In this document: in pieces, positions 1 through 10,560 of the stretch
Layout of the letters: every line of letters begins with the position of its first letter
Numbering within the stretch: position 1 is the first letter of the stretch
Translations under genes and position numbers: made by a program
Notes under the pieces: model-generated
Told to the model about the DNA's origin: nothing
Databases searched by the model: none
What the model saw: only the letters and a program-made list of their open reading frames with translations
Source: Homalodisca vitripennis
Taxonomy: Eukaryota; Arthropoda; Insecta; Hemiptera; Cicadellidae
Reading direction: 5' to 3'
Assembly (NCBI RefSeq): GCF_021130785.1
Contig: NC_060214.1
Location: forward strand, 1,763,001-1,827,000
Length of the DNA stretch: 64,000 nucleotides

Positions 1-640
1 AATTGCGTAAGATGTCTTTGAAACTTGCAGTTAAAAATGTTTTAAACATGCGGAAGTTTGCAATATCCAACGGTTGTACAGGTTTTAGGATTCTTAAAAC
101 GTAGTTATTATGCAATTGCGTAAGATGTCTTAGACTTGCAGTTAAAGTGTTTTAAACATGCGGACGTTGCAATATCCAACGGTTGTACAGGTTTTAGGAT
201 TCTTAAAACGTAGTTATTATGCAATTGCGTAAGATGTCTCTGAACTTGCAGTTAAAGTGTTTTAAACATGCGGACGTTTGCAATATCCAACGGTTGTACA
301 GGTTTTAGGATTCTTAAAACGTAGTTATTATGCAATTGCGTAAGATGTCTTTGAACTTGCAGTTAAAATGTTTTAAAACATGCGGAAGTTTGCAATATCC
401 AACGGTTGTACAGGTTTTAGGATTCTTAAAACGTAGTTATTATGCATTTGCGTAAGATGTCTTAGACTTGCAGTTAAAGTGTTTTAAACATGCGGAAGTT
501 TGCAATATCCAACGGTTTTGTACAGGTTTTTAGGATTCTTAAAAACGTAGTTATTATGCATTTGCGTAAGATGTCTTTGAACTTGCAGTTTAAAGTGTTT
601 TAAAACATGCGGACGTTTGCAATATCCAACGGTTGTGTTG
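1..640. repeat. Minisatellite, about 110-bp unit
   Basis: About six tandem copies of a unit of roughly 109-118 bp, each with the landmarks TTGCGTAAGATGTC, ACTTGCAGTTAAA and ACGTAGTTATTATGC. Copies differ by point changes and one-base homopolymer length changes. The array is cut by the window start, so its full length is unknown. It lies in the SerT intron upstream of the TM3 exon and shows no coding potential. Confidence 0.9.
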
Positions 641-1430
641 TAAATATTCTTAATACATAATTATAATGCCCCAATTTCTAAGATGTATATAAACTTACAG
701 TCGAAGTGCTTTAAATTTAACTCGCTATTATTATGCTATTGCTTAAGATGTCTATAAACATGCAGTCGAAGTGCTTTAAATTAAATATTCTTAACTCGCT
801 GTTATTATGCCAGTGCTTAAGATGTCTATAAATGTACAGTCCCAGGTGCTCTAAATTAAATATTCTTAACTCGCTATTATTATATCAGTGCTTAAGATGT
901 CTATAAACTTATATTCGAAGTGCTTTAAATGTTATTATATCAGTGCTTAAGATGTCTAAAAACTTACAATAGAAGTGCTTTAAATTAAATATTCTTAACT
1001 CGCTATTATTATGCTATTGCTTAAGATGTCTATAAACATGCAGTCGAAGTGCTTTAAATTAAATTTTCTTAACTCGCTATTATTATATTAGTGCTTAAGA
1101 TGTCTAAAAAACTTACAGTCGAAGTGCTTTAAATTAAATATTCTTAACTCGCTGTTACTATCCCAGTGCTTAAGATGTCTAAAAACTTACAGTAGAAGTG
1201 CTTTAAATTAAATATTTTTTAACTCGCTATTATTATATCAGTGCTTAAGATGTCTATAAAGGTACAGTCGAAGTGCTTTAAATGAAATGGTCTTAACTCG
1301 CCATTACATGTATTATGCCAGTGCTTAAGATGGCAATAAACTTACAGTCGAAGTGCTTTAAATTAAATATTCTTAACTCGCTATTATTATGCTAGCGCGT
1401 AAGATTTCTATAAACTTGCAGGCCAAGTGG
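640..1430. repeat. Diverged minisatellite, about 75-bp unit
   Basis: About ten copies of a shorter unit with the landmarks CTTAAGATGTCTATAAAC, AGTCGAAGTGCTTTAAA and TTCTTAACTCGCT. It is clearly related to the adjacent 110-bp array (shared AAGATGTCT and CAGTYRAAGTG cores) but lacks part of that unit. The higher divergence suggests an older arm of the same repeat from which the homogeneous 110-bp form expanded (inference). Confidence 0.85.
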
Positions 1431-4400
1431 CAATGTTCCCACCAATACAAACAATTAAATTTTCTCGTCCCGACAAAGACGATATTGGGCTTCATGTGCT
1501 CACTGAACACATCCTTTGTCTCCTTCAAAGGCTCAAGAATTATCTGAAAGAGGCGTCAGCTTAACACAGAAATAATGTCTTTTTGTAAGCAATACGGTTA
1601 CGGCTGGTCACTTGCATGATTCGTTTGTTAAGATCGTGGTTTGTAATTGCACTGTTAGAACAACCATTTAATTAATAATATATACATATTATGGTTGATT
1701 TTAAAAATTCTGTTTTTATTTCTGTTTATACTTGCCAAAGTATACATTCTAGGATATTATCAGTGATTCGTGTTTTAATTATGTGTATCGTAGCATTGAC
1801 AAGTGCACATTAAGCTATGATGTAACACACTCAATGTTTTTACTCCAATACTATCGTGGTAACAAATAAAACTAAAAACAACAGATGATTTAATTTTGAG
1901 TTAATTTCTAATTAGTAAATAATTGATATACAACTAAATGTTTTAAGATCGTATCTGCGTGACCGTTTTATGTACAACACTGTCCACAGTATTATATTTA
2001 AATTCGAAAATAGTAAAAGTTAAAATCTGAAGCTAAGACTTTGGGTAGCCTACTTGCTGTCCTGTTGATGTCCACTAGTTCACGTAATTAACTATACGTA
2101 GTTCTTGTAATTCAATTTGTGTTGTACAAATGTGTTTAGTGAATATTTATATCGTTACCTGTAGGTGACTTTGATGGATGCCAAAACAGTCCATGTTCTT
2201 TTGCCAAAATGTGTGCTGAATCATTCTGTAAAAAATCAAAGTTTTCCTTAAACTTATATATGAACAAAAACATTTTTCCATTATTCACAATATTGTAATA
2301 TATTTTCATCATGCCAGGATGGTTCCTGAACACCATGAGCATTCCTATACTTGTGAATAGCCTGATTGATCCTATTATTGTCTGAATAACTTTTGATCCA
2401 AAAAATAATTTGTCTATCACTTTTATCTAGGAATCGTGGAGTGTTCTAGCTGTGATAAGGTTTCACAACTACTGCTGCAATACAAGTATGAAATAAGTTA
2501 TGAACTGAACAGAAGCTATAGGCTGAGGATATGGAGAAGGTGGAGAAACCGACATCTTGTTGTCAAGTATTAGGTGTAGACTGTCTGTCACCCCGATCAA
2601 GATGAGGCTGTACTGGGAAGAAAGCCAACCCAGAAGAAGAATCAGTGTGGAAAAGTTGTCCTCTACCATCCAAATAACAGGAGACTTCATGATTTCTACC
2701 AGGCTCTGAAGGCTTCAGAATCATCAGTAGATTAAACGGAGAAGGCCTCATCTCGCCTCAATTTCTAAAAAACCTTAACATTCTTATAGCCTTTAGTCCA
2801 AGGAAGTCCTTTTCTTACCCCAGTTTTGTATTTTACTTTTGCGGTGTCTGGTAATTGTGAGACAAGTAATATTACGTTGCTTGCACCCGAAATTTTCCAT
2901 TTGGAAACTTAAAAACACTGCCAAAATATTATCCAATAATAAACAATGTTACAACCCGAAACTTATAGCCATCTCTGAAGTAAGTTATGATTATTTAGAA
3001 TCTTCCGTAACTCTGAACTTTGTCCCGCTGCTCCAAAACAGATATGCAAATTTTAGTATCATTACTTTTTATATTTTTTTTACTTAACTATATTCACTTT
3101 CAATCGAAACTGAAAGTAAACATCTACTGATGTGTAACCGTGAAATTTAGTGATTTATGATGACTCCGAACAAATCTTCTAATAGCAAAACCCATTTAGG
3201 CGCGTACTAGTTATATGTGTTTTAACTGTAGTTGAATTTCCGGTGACGTTTTTAAACTGTAGTTTTTACATTTTTATCGCCAAGGACCTCGGCTAGAAAT
3301 TGTTTTTTGAGAAACTTGAGCCTTACATCTATTGTGTTCACTTCCCCTACTAAGTATCCAATGATCTGAGGATTTCAATGAGCCACGGAAGAGCTGTTAT
3401 GATTTTACCATAAACTTCCACACGTACAATTTAAGTAAATTAAGTCTTATGCTGGAAATTAAATAAAGCAAATTGAATCAAATGCTGGAAATATTCACTT
3501 CAAATCAGTACACTTAAGTGTACTCGAAATATGTAGCCTACAATAGTTCCAGGAATATAGGAAGAAATCAAAAATCCATCAGGAATTTATAGCACAAACT
3601 CTTACTATAAAAGTATGTTTTTAAGCAACTTTGATAGTCGCTCCTCATGGGTAGTCATGTAAAAGGGGGTCTAAAAGAGGATATCTTGGGTGTTTAGATA
3701 ATAGTTTTGGACATAATGCATGCATTAATGAAGCGAAGCGAAGTGAGGAGTGGCGATAAGAAGGTAAAAAGTGTTATCCTTTTCTTATAGGATTTGAACT
3801 CTTAAAAAAGTGCATTACTATGTAAAGGTTTACTCATTGAACAAACCAAAGCAATGTCAAACAACAAATCAAACAGGATATTTTCTACCCTTAAATACTA
3901 TATTAAGATTTTTAAAATGTATTTTATTAGCACATAAAATGTATGGTTAGTTTCCATTTTATACTATACTACCGTTTTAAAAAACATTCTGTGTGTGGTT
4001 TTATTTTTACTAATAAATAAAACCTTAATGTCATTATAATTGAATATGAGATTCTAAATTTTGTTTTTTCTCAAACCAATTTCTGTGGTTTTGGCAATAA
4101 CCCCGCTATTCCGGCCATGTTTAAGTTCATATCCTGAGGTCAAAGCTTCCGCGGAGTTATTGATGACAGTATCGACCCCAATCCGTCATCCACGTGAAGT
4201 CCACTCTTCCACCGACCTTAATTGGACATTTAGATGTCAGCAGAGTCGTCTATTTGAAGCGATACTATCAACAACCTAAGCTTTATAAAGTACACTAGAA
4301 TAATTATAGTTGTCAGTATTATGTTAGTTGTATTGGCCTTAAAAAATATTTTTTATATACTCTATTCACCGCAAACCCTCTAAATGGTTTAATATTTTAA

Positions 4401-5278
4401 ATAAATGAGCATAAGTGAATTTTTTAACTATACTGGTCGCTTTTCAAGACAATTCTATGACGTGGACATTGTTTCTAATAAATATTGATCATTATAAAGG
4501 ATCGGTAAAGAATTACAGAAAAGGACGTTTTGAGGACTACCAGTCACTCTCCTATCCTCCACTCTTAGTTCAGCTACCAAGAGTTTGATAATAATAGTGT
4601 AACGCGTTTATGGTAATTGTAGTAAAGTTATTTGCCTTTTACCCAAATTTCCGTTTAAATTCTGTACGATTTAAACGCAAATAAGCTTGATCTACTAATT
4701 ATTGAAAATTACTACAAAGTGAATTTTTCAACCTCACATCATTGACCCTCGGATGTCCTGCAGGATTGTGTAAATACTGTAGAATCCTTCGCTCTAGATT
4801 TTTCATCTAATTCTAGACACCCTTAACCCATAGTTTTTAACAGAGCAACGCTTATTTTACATTACTACAGCAGACAACACAATAAAACAGTAACAATATA
4901 ATGATACATAATATTACGTCTGTAGCAAATTTTTATGTAATATTCACTATTGCGTCAAAAGCTGTGGAGGGGGGGAGGGTTAAAGATTTAATCAAAATGT
5001 GAAAGGCAATACATTTAAAATCCACATTGTGGATTTATTATGGTCAAATCAAAGTAAATTTTCTTATTTCAGTTAGTAAAGAGTATTCCTGGTACTTTTT
5101 TCAGGAACCAAATCGTCTGTTTCAAACAGTCTCTTAACGCTGTGTTCTTTAAAATTCACAGATATTTGGAGCCTAGAATTTATTTACTAACTGACCTTCC
5201 TGGGAAACGCTTGCTCTATGATGCAGATCGTCTACAAGAAAGTCTACCAACAATGCAGTCTGAATGTTCAGCTCTGTA
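1431..5278. other. Intronic DNA without a recognised gene
   Basis: AT-rich unique-looking sequence between the leading minisatellites and the first amplified SerT exon. Short open frames here (for example 2136-2751 minus and 4061-4279 plus) show no family resemblance that I recognise. I did not find exons for TM1 or TM2 of the transporter, so those must lie upstream of the window or be too short for me to see. Confidence 0.5.
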
Positions 5279-7171
5279 TCAACTGTACCCTATATTCCTG
5301 TGTTGCAGGGGTCGGCTACGCCATCTGTCTGCTGGACATCTACATGGGCATGTACTAACAACACCATTATCGGCTGGGCTGTTTACTATCTCTTCGCCTC
5401 CTTCCGCTCTGAACTGCCCTGGACAAGCTGTGACAACCCCTGGAACACCCTCGACTGTACCCTATATTCCTGTGTTGCAGGGGTCGGCTACGCCATCTGT
5501 CTGCTGGACATCTACATGGGCATGTACTACAACACCATTATCGGCTGGGCTGTTTACTATCTCTTCGCCTCCTTCCGCTCTGAGCTGCCCTGGACTAGCT
5601 GTGACAAACCCCTGGAACACCCTCGACTGTACCCTATATTTCCTGTGTTGTAGGGGTCGGCTACGCCATCTGTCTGCTGGACATCTACATGGGCATGTAC
5701 TACAACACCATTATCGGCTGGGCTGTTTACTATCTCTTCGCCTCCTTCCGCTCTGAACTGCCCTGGACTAGTTGTGACCACCCCTGGAACACTCTCGACT
5801 GTACCCTATATTCCTGTGTTGCAGGGGTCGGCTACGCCATCTGTCTGCTGGACATCTACATGGGCATGAACTACAACACCATTATCGGCTGGGCTGTTTA
5901 CTATCTCTTCGCCTCCTTCCGCTCTGAACTGCCCTGGACTAGTTGTGACCACCCCTGGAACACTCTCGACTGTACCCTATATTCCTGTGTTGCAGGGGTC
6001 GGCTACGCCATCTGTCTGCTGGACATCTACATGGGCATGTACTAACAACACCATTATCGGCTGGGCTGTTTACTATCTCTTCGCCTCCTTCCGCTCTGAA
6101 CTGCCCTGGACTAGCTGTGACAACCTCTGGAACACCCTCAACTGTACCCTATATTCCTGTGTTGCAGGGGTCGGCTACGCCATCTGTCTGCTGGACATCT
6201 ACATGGGCATGTACTAACAACACCATTATCGGCTGGGCTGTTTACTATCTCTTCGCCTCCTTCCGCTCTGAGCTGCCCTGGACTAGCTGTGACAACCTCT
6301 GGAACACCCTCAACTGTACCCTATATTACTGTGTTGCAGGGGTCGGCTACGCCATCTGTCTGCTGGACATCTACATGGACATGTACTACAACACCATTAT
6401 CGGCTGGGCTGTTTACTATCTATTCGCCTCCTTCCGCTCTGAACTGCCCTGGACTAGCTGTGACAACCCCTGGAACACCCTCGACTGTACCCTATATTCC
6501 TGTGTTGCAGGGGTCGGCTACGCCATCTGTCTGCTGGACATCTACATGGGCATGTACTAACAACACCATTATCGGCTGGGCTGTTTACTATCTCTTCGCC
6601 TCCTTCCGCTCTGAGCTGCCCTGGACTAGCTGTGACAACCTCTGGAACACCCTCAACTGTACCCTATATTCCTGTGTTGCAGGGGTCGGCTACGCCATCT
6701 GTCTGCTGGACATCTACATGGGCATGTACTACAACACAATTATCGGCTGGGCTGTTTACTATCTCTTCGCCTCCTTCCGCTCTGAACTGCCCTGGACTAG
6801 CTGTGACAACCCCTGGAACACCCTCGACTGTACCCTATATTCCTGTGTTGCAGGGGTCGGCTACGCCATCTGTCTGCTGGACATCTACATGGGCATGTAC
6901 TACAACACCATTATCGGCTGGGCTGTTTACTATCTCTTCGCCTCCTTCCGCTCTGAACTGCCCTGGACTAGCTGTGACAACCCCTGGAACACCCTCGACT
7001 GTACCCTATATTCCTGTGTTGCAGGGTCGGCTACGCCATCTGTCTGCTGGACATCTACATGGGCATGTACTACAACACCATTATCGGCTGGGCTGTTTAC
7101 TATCTCTTCGCCTCCTTCCGCTCTGAACTGCCCTGGACCAGCTGTGACAACCCCTGGAACACCCTCAACTG
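5279..7171 (+). repeat. SerT: SerT TM3-exon array: 11 tandem acceptor-plus-partial-exon units of 171 bp
   Basis: Eleven near-identical direct repeats. Each has about 24 bp of intron end (CCTATATTCCTGTGTTGCAG) followed by the first about 140 bp of the TM3 exon, and stops before the donor. Acceptor AG ends fall at 5308, 5480, 5653 (TAG instead of CAG), 5824, 5995, 6167, 6339, 6510, 6682, 6853 and 7024. Units are 171 bp, or 172-173 bp where single bases are inserted; in copies 1, 5, 6 and 8 an extra A turns TACTACAAC into TACTAACAAC and makes an in-frame TAA. The two outer edges share TCAACTG (5279-5285 in the intron, 7165-7171 in the exon), which points to a microhomology-mediated first duplication. 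Only copy 11 continues into the full exon and its donor. Confidence 0.93.
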
Positions 7172-7237
7172 CACTCCTGTCCTCGCCCTGGCCGACAACG
7201 ACACCTCCTCCGTCAGCCCCGCCAAAGAGTTCTTCGA
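7025..7237 (+). CDS. SerT: Serotonin transporter exon: TM3 and extracellular loop 2
   Basis: Internal exon of a Na+/Cl--dependent serotonin transporter (SLC6A4-type), which clears extracellular serotonin at the plasma membrane. The peptide has the TM3 stretch [19 protein letters not shown], then the loop-2 motif [15 protein letters not shown], whose two cysteines are the family's disulfide pair. It has candidate N-glycosylation sequons (NCT, NDT) and ends SPAKEFFE. The TM3 Asp-Ile-Tyr is the insect-like version of the substrate-site segment. The donor GA|GTAAGT follows 7237, phase 2, joining exactly to A|CGT of the next exon. The acceptor assigned here is the last of eleven tandem acceptors. 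As assembled it reads CAG|GGTCGG, while every other copy has CAG|GGGTCGG; one G is therefore missing and the usual phase-1 entry would be out of frame. A homopolymer assembly error is likely. Identity is firm; the 5' boundary is less certain. Confidence 0.85.
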
Positions 7238-7430
7238 GTAAGTGGCCAGATCTGCATGTACGAGTATAAATATTATATCAATTTTCTTTGAAACCTCTGA
7301 TATTATTTTGCACAAATACTTTTATTTTTGCGGAAATATTAGAGTTTACAGTAGCATTGGTATAGAGTTTTTGAAAATTGTACGAATTGTTAGTTATATA
7401 TATATATATATCACTAACAATTCGTACAAT

Positions 7431-7461
<31 letters not shown>

Positions 7462-8148
7462 TATATATATCAATATAGGCATACTTCTATCCTGTATATA
7501 AATACCACTCTAGCTGCAGTATACTATATTAATAAATTGAAAACTCATCTTAGAATTGTCAATACTCTTGCCGGAACGTTTTAAACGCCTGAGAGATCTC
7601 CCCCCTTCCCCCTGCCAATAAAGGGTCGAGTTTAGTCGCGTTTATAAAATAAAAAACTGAAAACTTTACACGAGGATCCAATGGCATTTGAGGTCCTTAA
7701 GGGTTTATCCTGTATTTTTATTTTATACATTTTTACAAAGCGAATATTCAGCTGAAATACATTTTTGGAGTGTTTATATTAGAGTTAATAATTGTTATAA
7801 ACTGCTACAGTATTAATTTTATATAAAATATTTTTGATTCTTATCCAAATTCTTGGTCTTACATTCCTTTTATACAATCTTATCAAATTAGTGGAATTAC
7901 AGTTTGAAAACGTCCTGACCTAAACGCAAACGTTATCAGAGGGGAAGACTTTAACATTACCCTATATGATAGAACTAACGGTACTTCGTAATCAATATTA
8001 TCTATCAAGTTAAGTGTATATACGTTATTTGTTTGAGGTTACAATACTGCTACCCATCGTTGATGTAATGTGCAAACTTTAACTTTGCCTGTATGATAGA
8101 ACTATACGGTACTTCGTAATCAATATTATCTATCAGTTGGTGTATATA
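7238..8148 (+). other. Intron start with TA microsatellite, hairpin and minor repeat
   Basis: Intron after the TM3 exon. It holds a perfect 18-bp inverted repeat (7377-7394 and 7413-7430) around a (TA)n run, followed by more (TA)n to about 7470. From about 7949 it carries copies of a 125-128-bp direct repeat that is interrupted by the transposon at 8149. Nothing coding is recognised. Confidence 0.7.
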
Positions 8149-10380
8149 CAGGGTGAGTTTTAAGTCCCTTCCCCCCTATTTATTTTTTAAACCGTATAAG
8201 TTAGGAGGTTTAAACTCCGTACATATTCTTTAGACCGAAATATCTTGTTTTTCATGGGTTCATTGACTCTCCACCTCCAATGGGGGACGGTCCACGAGGA
8301 GTAAGCCGAGATTCTTAAATGTAAGCATAGGTTGATATGCACATCAAATTAAAGGTCTCTGTAAGTAAAATACAATGCCGCAAACCGGACCTCAAAAGGT
8401 TCATCCTAATGAAAATTACAGGGTGTTAAAATGTACAAAATAGTAATGTGCTATTATCTGCGTTTTATCGCGCAACTTTTTAAAAGTTCATTTCAAAACA
8501 ATTTTTCTATTGCTGTTTATTCTTTAAAAGAAACTTTATTTTGTTGTGTTTAATGATTTTAAGGGATCACTGGAAGTCCGAGATCTAGGAGTTAACTAAA
8601 GGGTTTAATAAGAAGTCGATCATGTGTTGTGTCGCCTTGTAAGTATTTTATTTAAAGAATTGTTGACTTACAAAGGTTTTAGACCCATTTATTTTTATTT
8701 CAACAGCGATCCTGGTTCTAATATTGTACGATTCCGATACTAGTAGGTTGTTACTTACCCTTTTATTGTAGTAGATGCTCAAACTGAATTGCCTGTTACT
8801 TCCTGACAGTAGTATAGTCTGTTAACAAATTCACTCCTTACACGGGTTAGGATTTCTGGTGTTACCTTCCTGCAGGCCTCAGTAATTCTGTTCCGAAGAT
8901 CTTCCACACATGCGACTGGTGTACAATAAATCACAGACTTCAAGTGTCCCCACAAAAAAAAATCCAGTGGGTTCAAGTCAGGGGACCGTGCCGGCCATTC
9001 TATTGCCCCGCGTCGTCCTATCCACTTCTCACGAAAATGTACATTTAAAGGTAACTACGAACATTAACATCGTAGTGTGGAGGAGCACCGTGCTGCTGGT
9101 ACCTTACTTCTTCTCGATTAAACTCCCCACCATTAGTGCGAATTGTATTTTCTATTAATGGATGAATATTATTTTGGAGCATATGTAAATAACGTTCTCC
9201 ATTTAAATTTCCGTCAATAAACAGTGGACCAATCACGTGGTTACCAAAGAGACCTGACCAAACATTTACTTTCTGGGGATACTGGGTATGATGTTCTCTG
9301 TGAACATGGGGATTAGAGTTATCCCAGTATCGGCAGTTGTGTCTATTCACTAAACCATTTACGTAAAATGTACTCTCATCACTAAAGCAGATATTATTTA
9401 CGGTTGTTAGATTTGCTATAATTAGTCTATCCATAGTTTCACAGAACTGCAATCTTCTGTCCGGGTCATCTTCATTTAATGCGTGATGTAGGATAATTTT
9501 GTAGGGATGAAATTTGTGCTTCTTCAGGGTAGTTATTGCTTTGCGTTGTGATACCCCGATATTGTCTGCTATTTGTCTCGAAGAGGTTTGAGGATTTTCT
9601 ACAACTGTACAAAGAACCTCAAAATCAAACTTCTTCTGACAAAGGAGGACGGCTTGAACGTTTTGCATCAGTAACGCTACCAGTCTCTCTAAGTTTTGTT
9701 ATTAACTGCCTTAAATAGGTTCTGCTAACAGGTCTTTCTGGATGGTTTTCATTAAATCGTCTCATTTTTTCGTGGTAATTATTCCCAGAAGCGCCAAAAA
9801 TAAACACCATAGAACCGGAAACGCTGTTGAAATAAAAATAAATGGGTCTAAAACCTTTGTAAGACAACAATTCTTTAAATAAAATACTTACAAGGCGACA
9901 CAACACATGATCGACTTCTTATTAAATCCTTTAGTTAACTCCTAGATCTCGGACTTCCAGTGATCCCTTAAAATCATTAAACACAACAAAATAAAGTTTC
10001 TTTTAAAGAATAAACAGCAATAGAAAAATTGTTTTGAAATGAACTTTTAAAAAGTTGCGCGATAAAACGCAGATAATAGCACATTACTATTTTGTACATT
10101 TTAACACCCTGTAATTTTCATTAGGATGAACCTTTTGAGGTCCGGTTTGCGGCATTGTATTTTACTTACAGAGACCTTTAATTTGATGTGCATATCAACC
10201 TATGCTTACATTTAAGAATCTCGGCTTACTCCTCGTGGACCGTCCCCCATTGGAGGTGGAGAGTCAATGAACCCATGAAAAACAAGATATTTAGGTCTAA
10301 AGAATATGTACGGAGTTTAAACCTCCTAACTTATACGGTTTAAAAAAAAGATAGGGGGAAGGGACTTAAAACTCACCCTG
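8149..10380 (-). mobile_element. Tc1/mariner-superfamily transposon with about 550-bp inverted repeats
   Basis: The element begins CAGGGTGAGTTTTAAG and ends with its complement CTTAAAACTCACCCTG. It is flanked by TA on both sides (8147-8148 and 10381-10382), the target-site duplication expected of Tc1/mariner elements. The inverted repeats are unusually long, about 8149-8708 and 9832-10380, nearly identical along their length. Between them lies one decayed transposase gene on the minus strand. The near identity of the arms and the clean TA duplication suggest a fairly recent insertion, although the gene is broken, so movement by a transposase from elsewhere is likely. Confidence 0.92.
8779..9906 (-). 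pseudogene. Decayed mariner-type (DDE) transposase
   Basis: Minus-strand remains of a transposase that would cut and paste DNA as a DDE nuclease. The N-terminal helix-turn-helix part (9906-9625) has FNENHPERPVSRTYLRQLI and LRETGSVTDAKR. A frameshift near 9650 leads into the middle part (to 9045), which has SSRQIADNIGVSQRKAI, the first catalytic aspartate in CFSDEST, and YWDNSNPHVHREHHTQYPQ. At the second catalytic site the usual Asp-Gly-Ala-Pro-Pro-His reads His-Gly-Ala-Pro-Pro-His (codon CAC). A stop follows at 9045, then the frame resumes with WPARSPDLNPLDFF, which holds the third acidic residue, and another frameshift lies in the A run near 8955. C-terminal part 8976-8779. With one catalytic residue lost and at least three frame breaks it cannot be active. 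Host neighbours are only intronic repeats. Confidence 0.9.
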
Positions 10381-10560
10381 TATGTTGCCTGTTTGAGGTT
10401 ACAATACTGTTACCATCGTTGATGTAATGTGCAAACTTTAACTTTGCCTGTATGATAGAACTATACGGTACTTCGTAATCAATATTATCTATCAGTTGAG
10501 TGTATATACGTTGTTAGTTTGAGGTTACAACACTGTTACCATCACTGATGTAATGTGCAA

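Larger units (their letters stand above)
7949..10560. repeat. Direct repeat of about 126 bp split by a mariner insertion
   Basis: About three copies of a unit containing GATAGAACTATACGGTACTTCG, CAATATTATCTATCA and GTTTGAGGTTACAA (first 20 bases or fewer of each landmark are shared). GTACTTCG occurs at 7981, 8109 and 10468. When the inserted element and its TA duplication are removed, the spacing is 128 and 125 bp, so the transposon landed inside a pre-existing short tandem array. Confidence 0.8.

Noticed and set aside
4061..4279. 72-codon plus-strand frame upstream of the TM3 exon as a candidate SerT exon
   Set aside because: It lacks any TM1-TM2 motif of the SLC6 family and has no matching splice phases.
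5142..7269. Overlapping open frames with proline/serine-rich text such as [17 protein letters not shown]
   Set aside because: Off-frame translations of the 171-bp TM3-exon array; only the frame with [16 protein letters not shown] matches a protein family.
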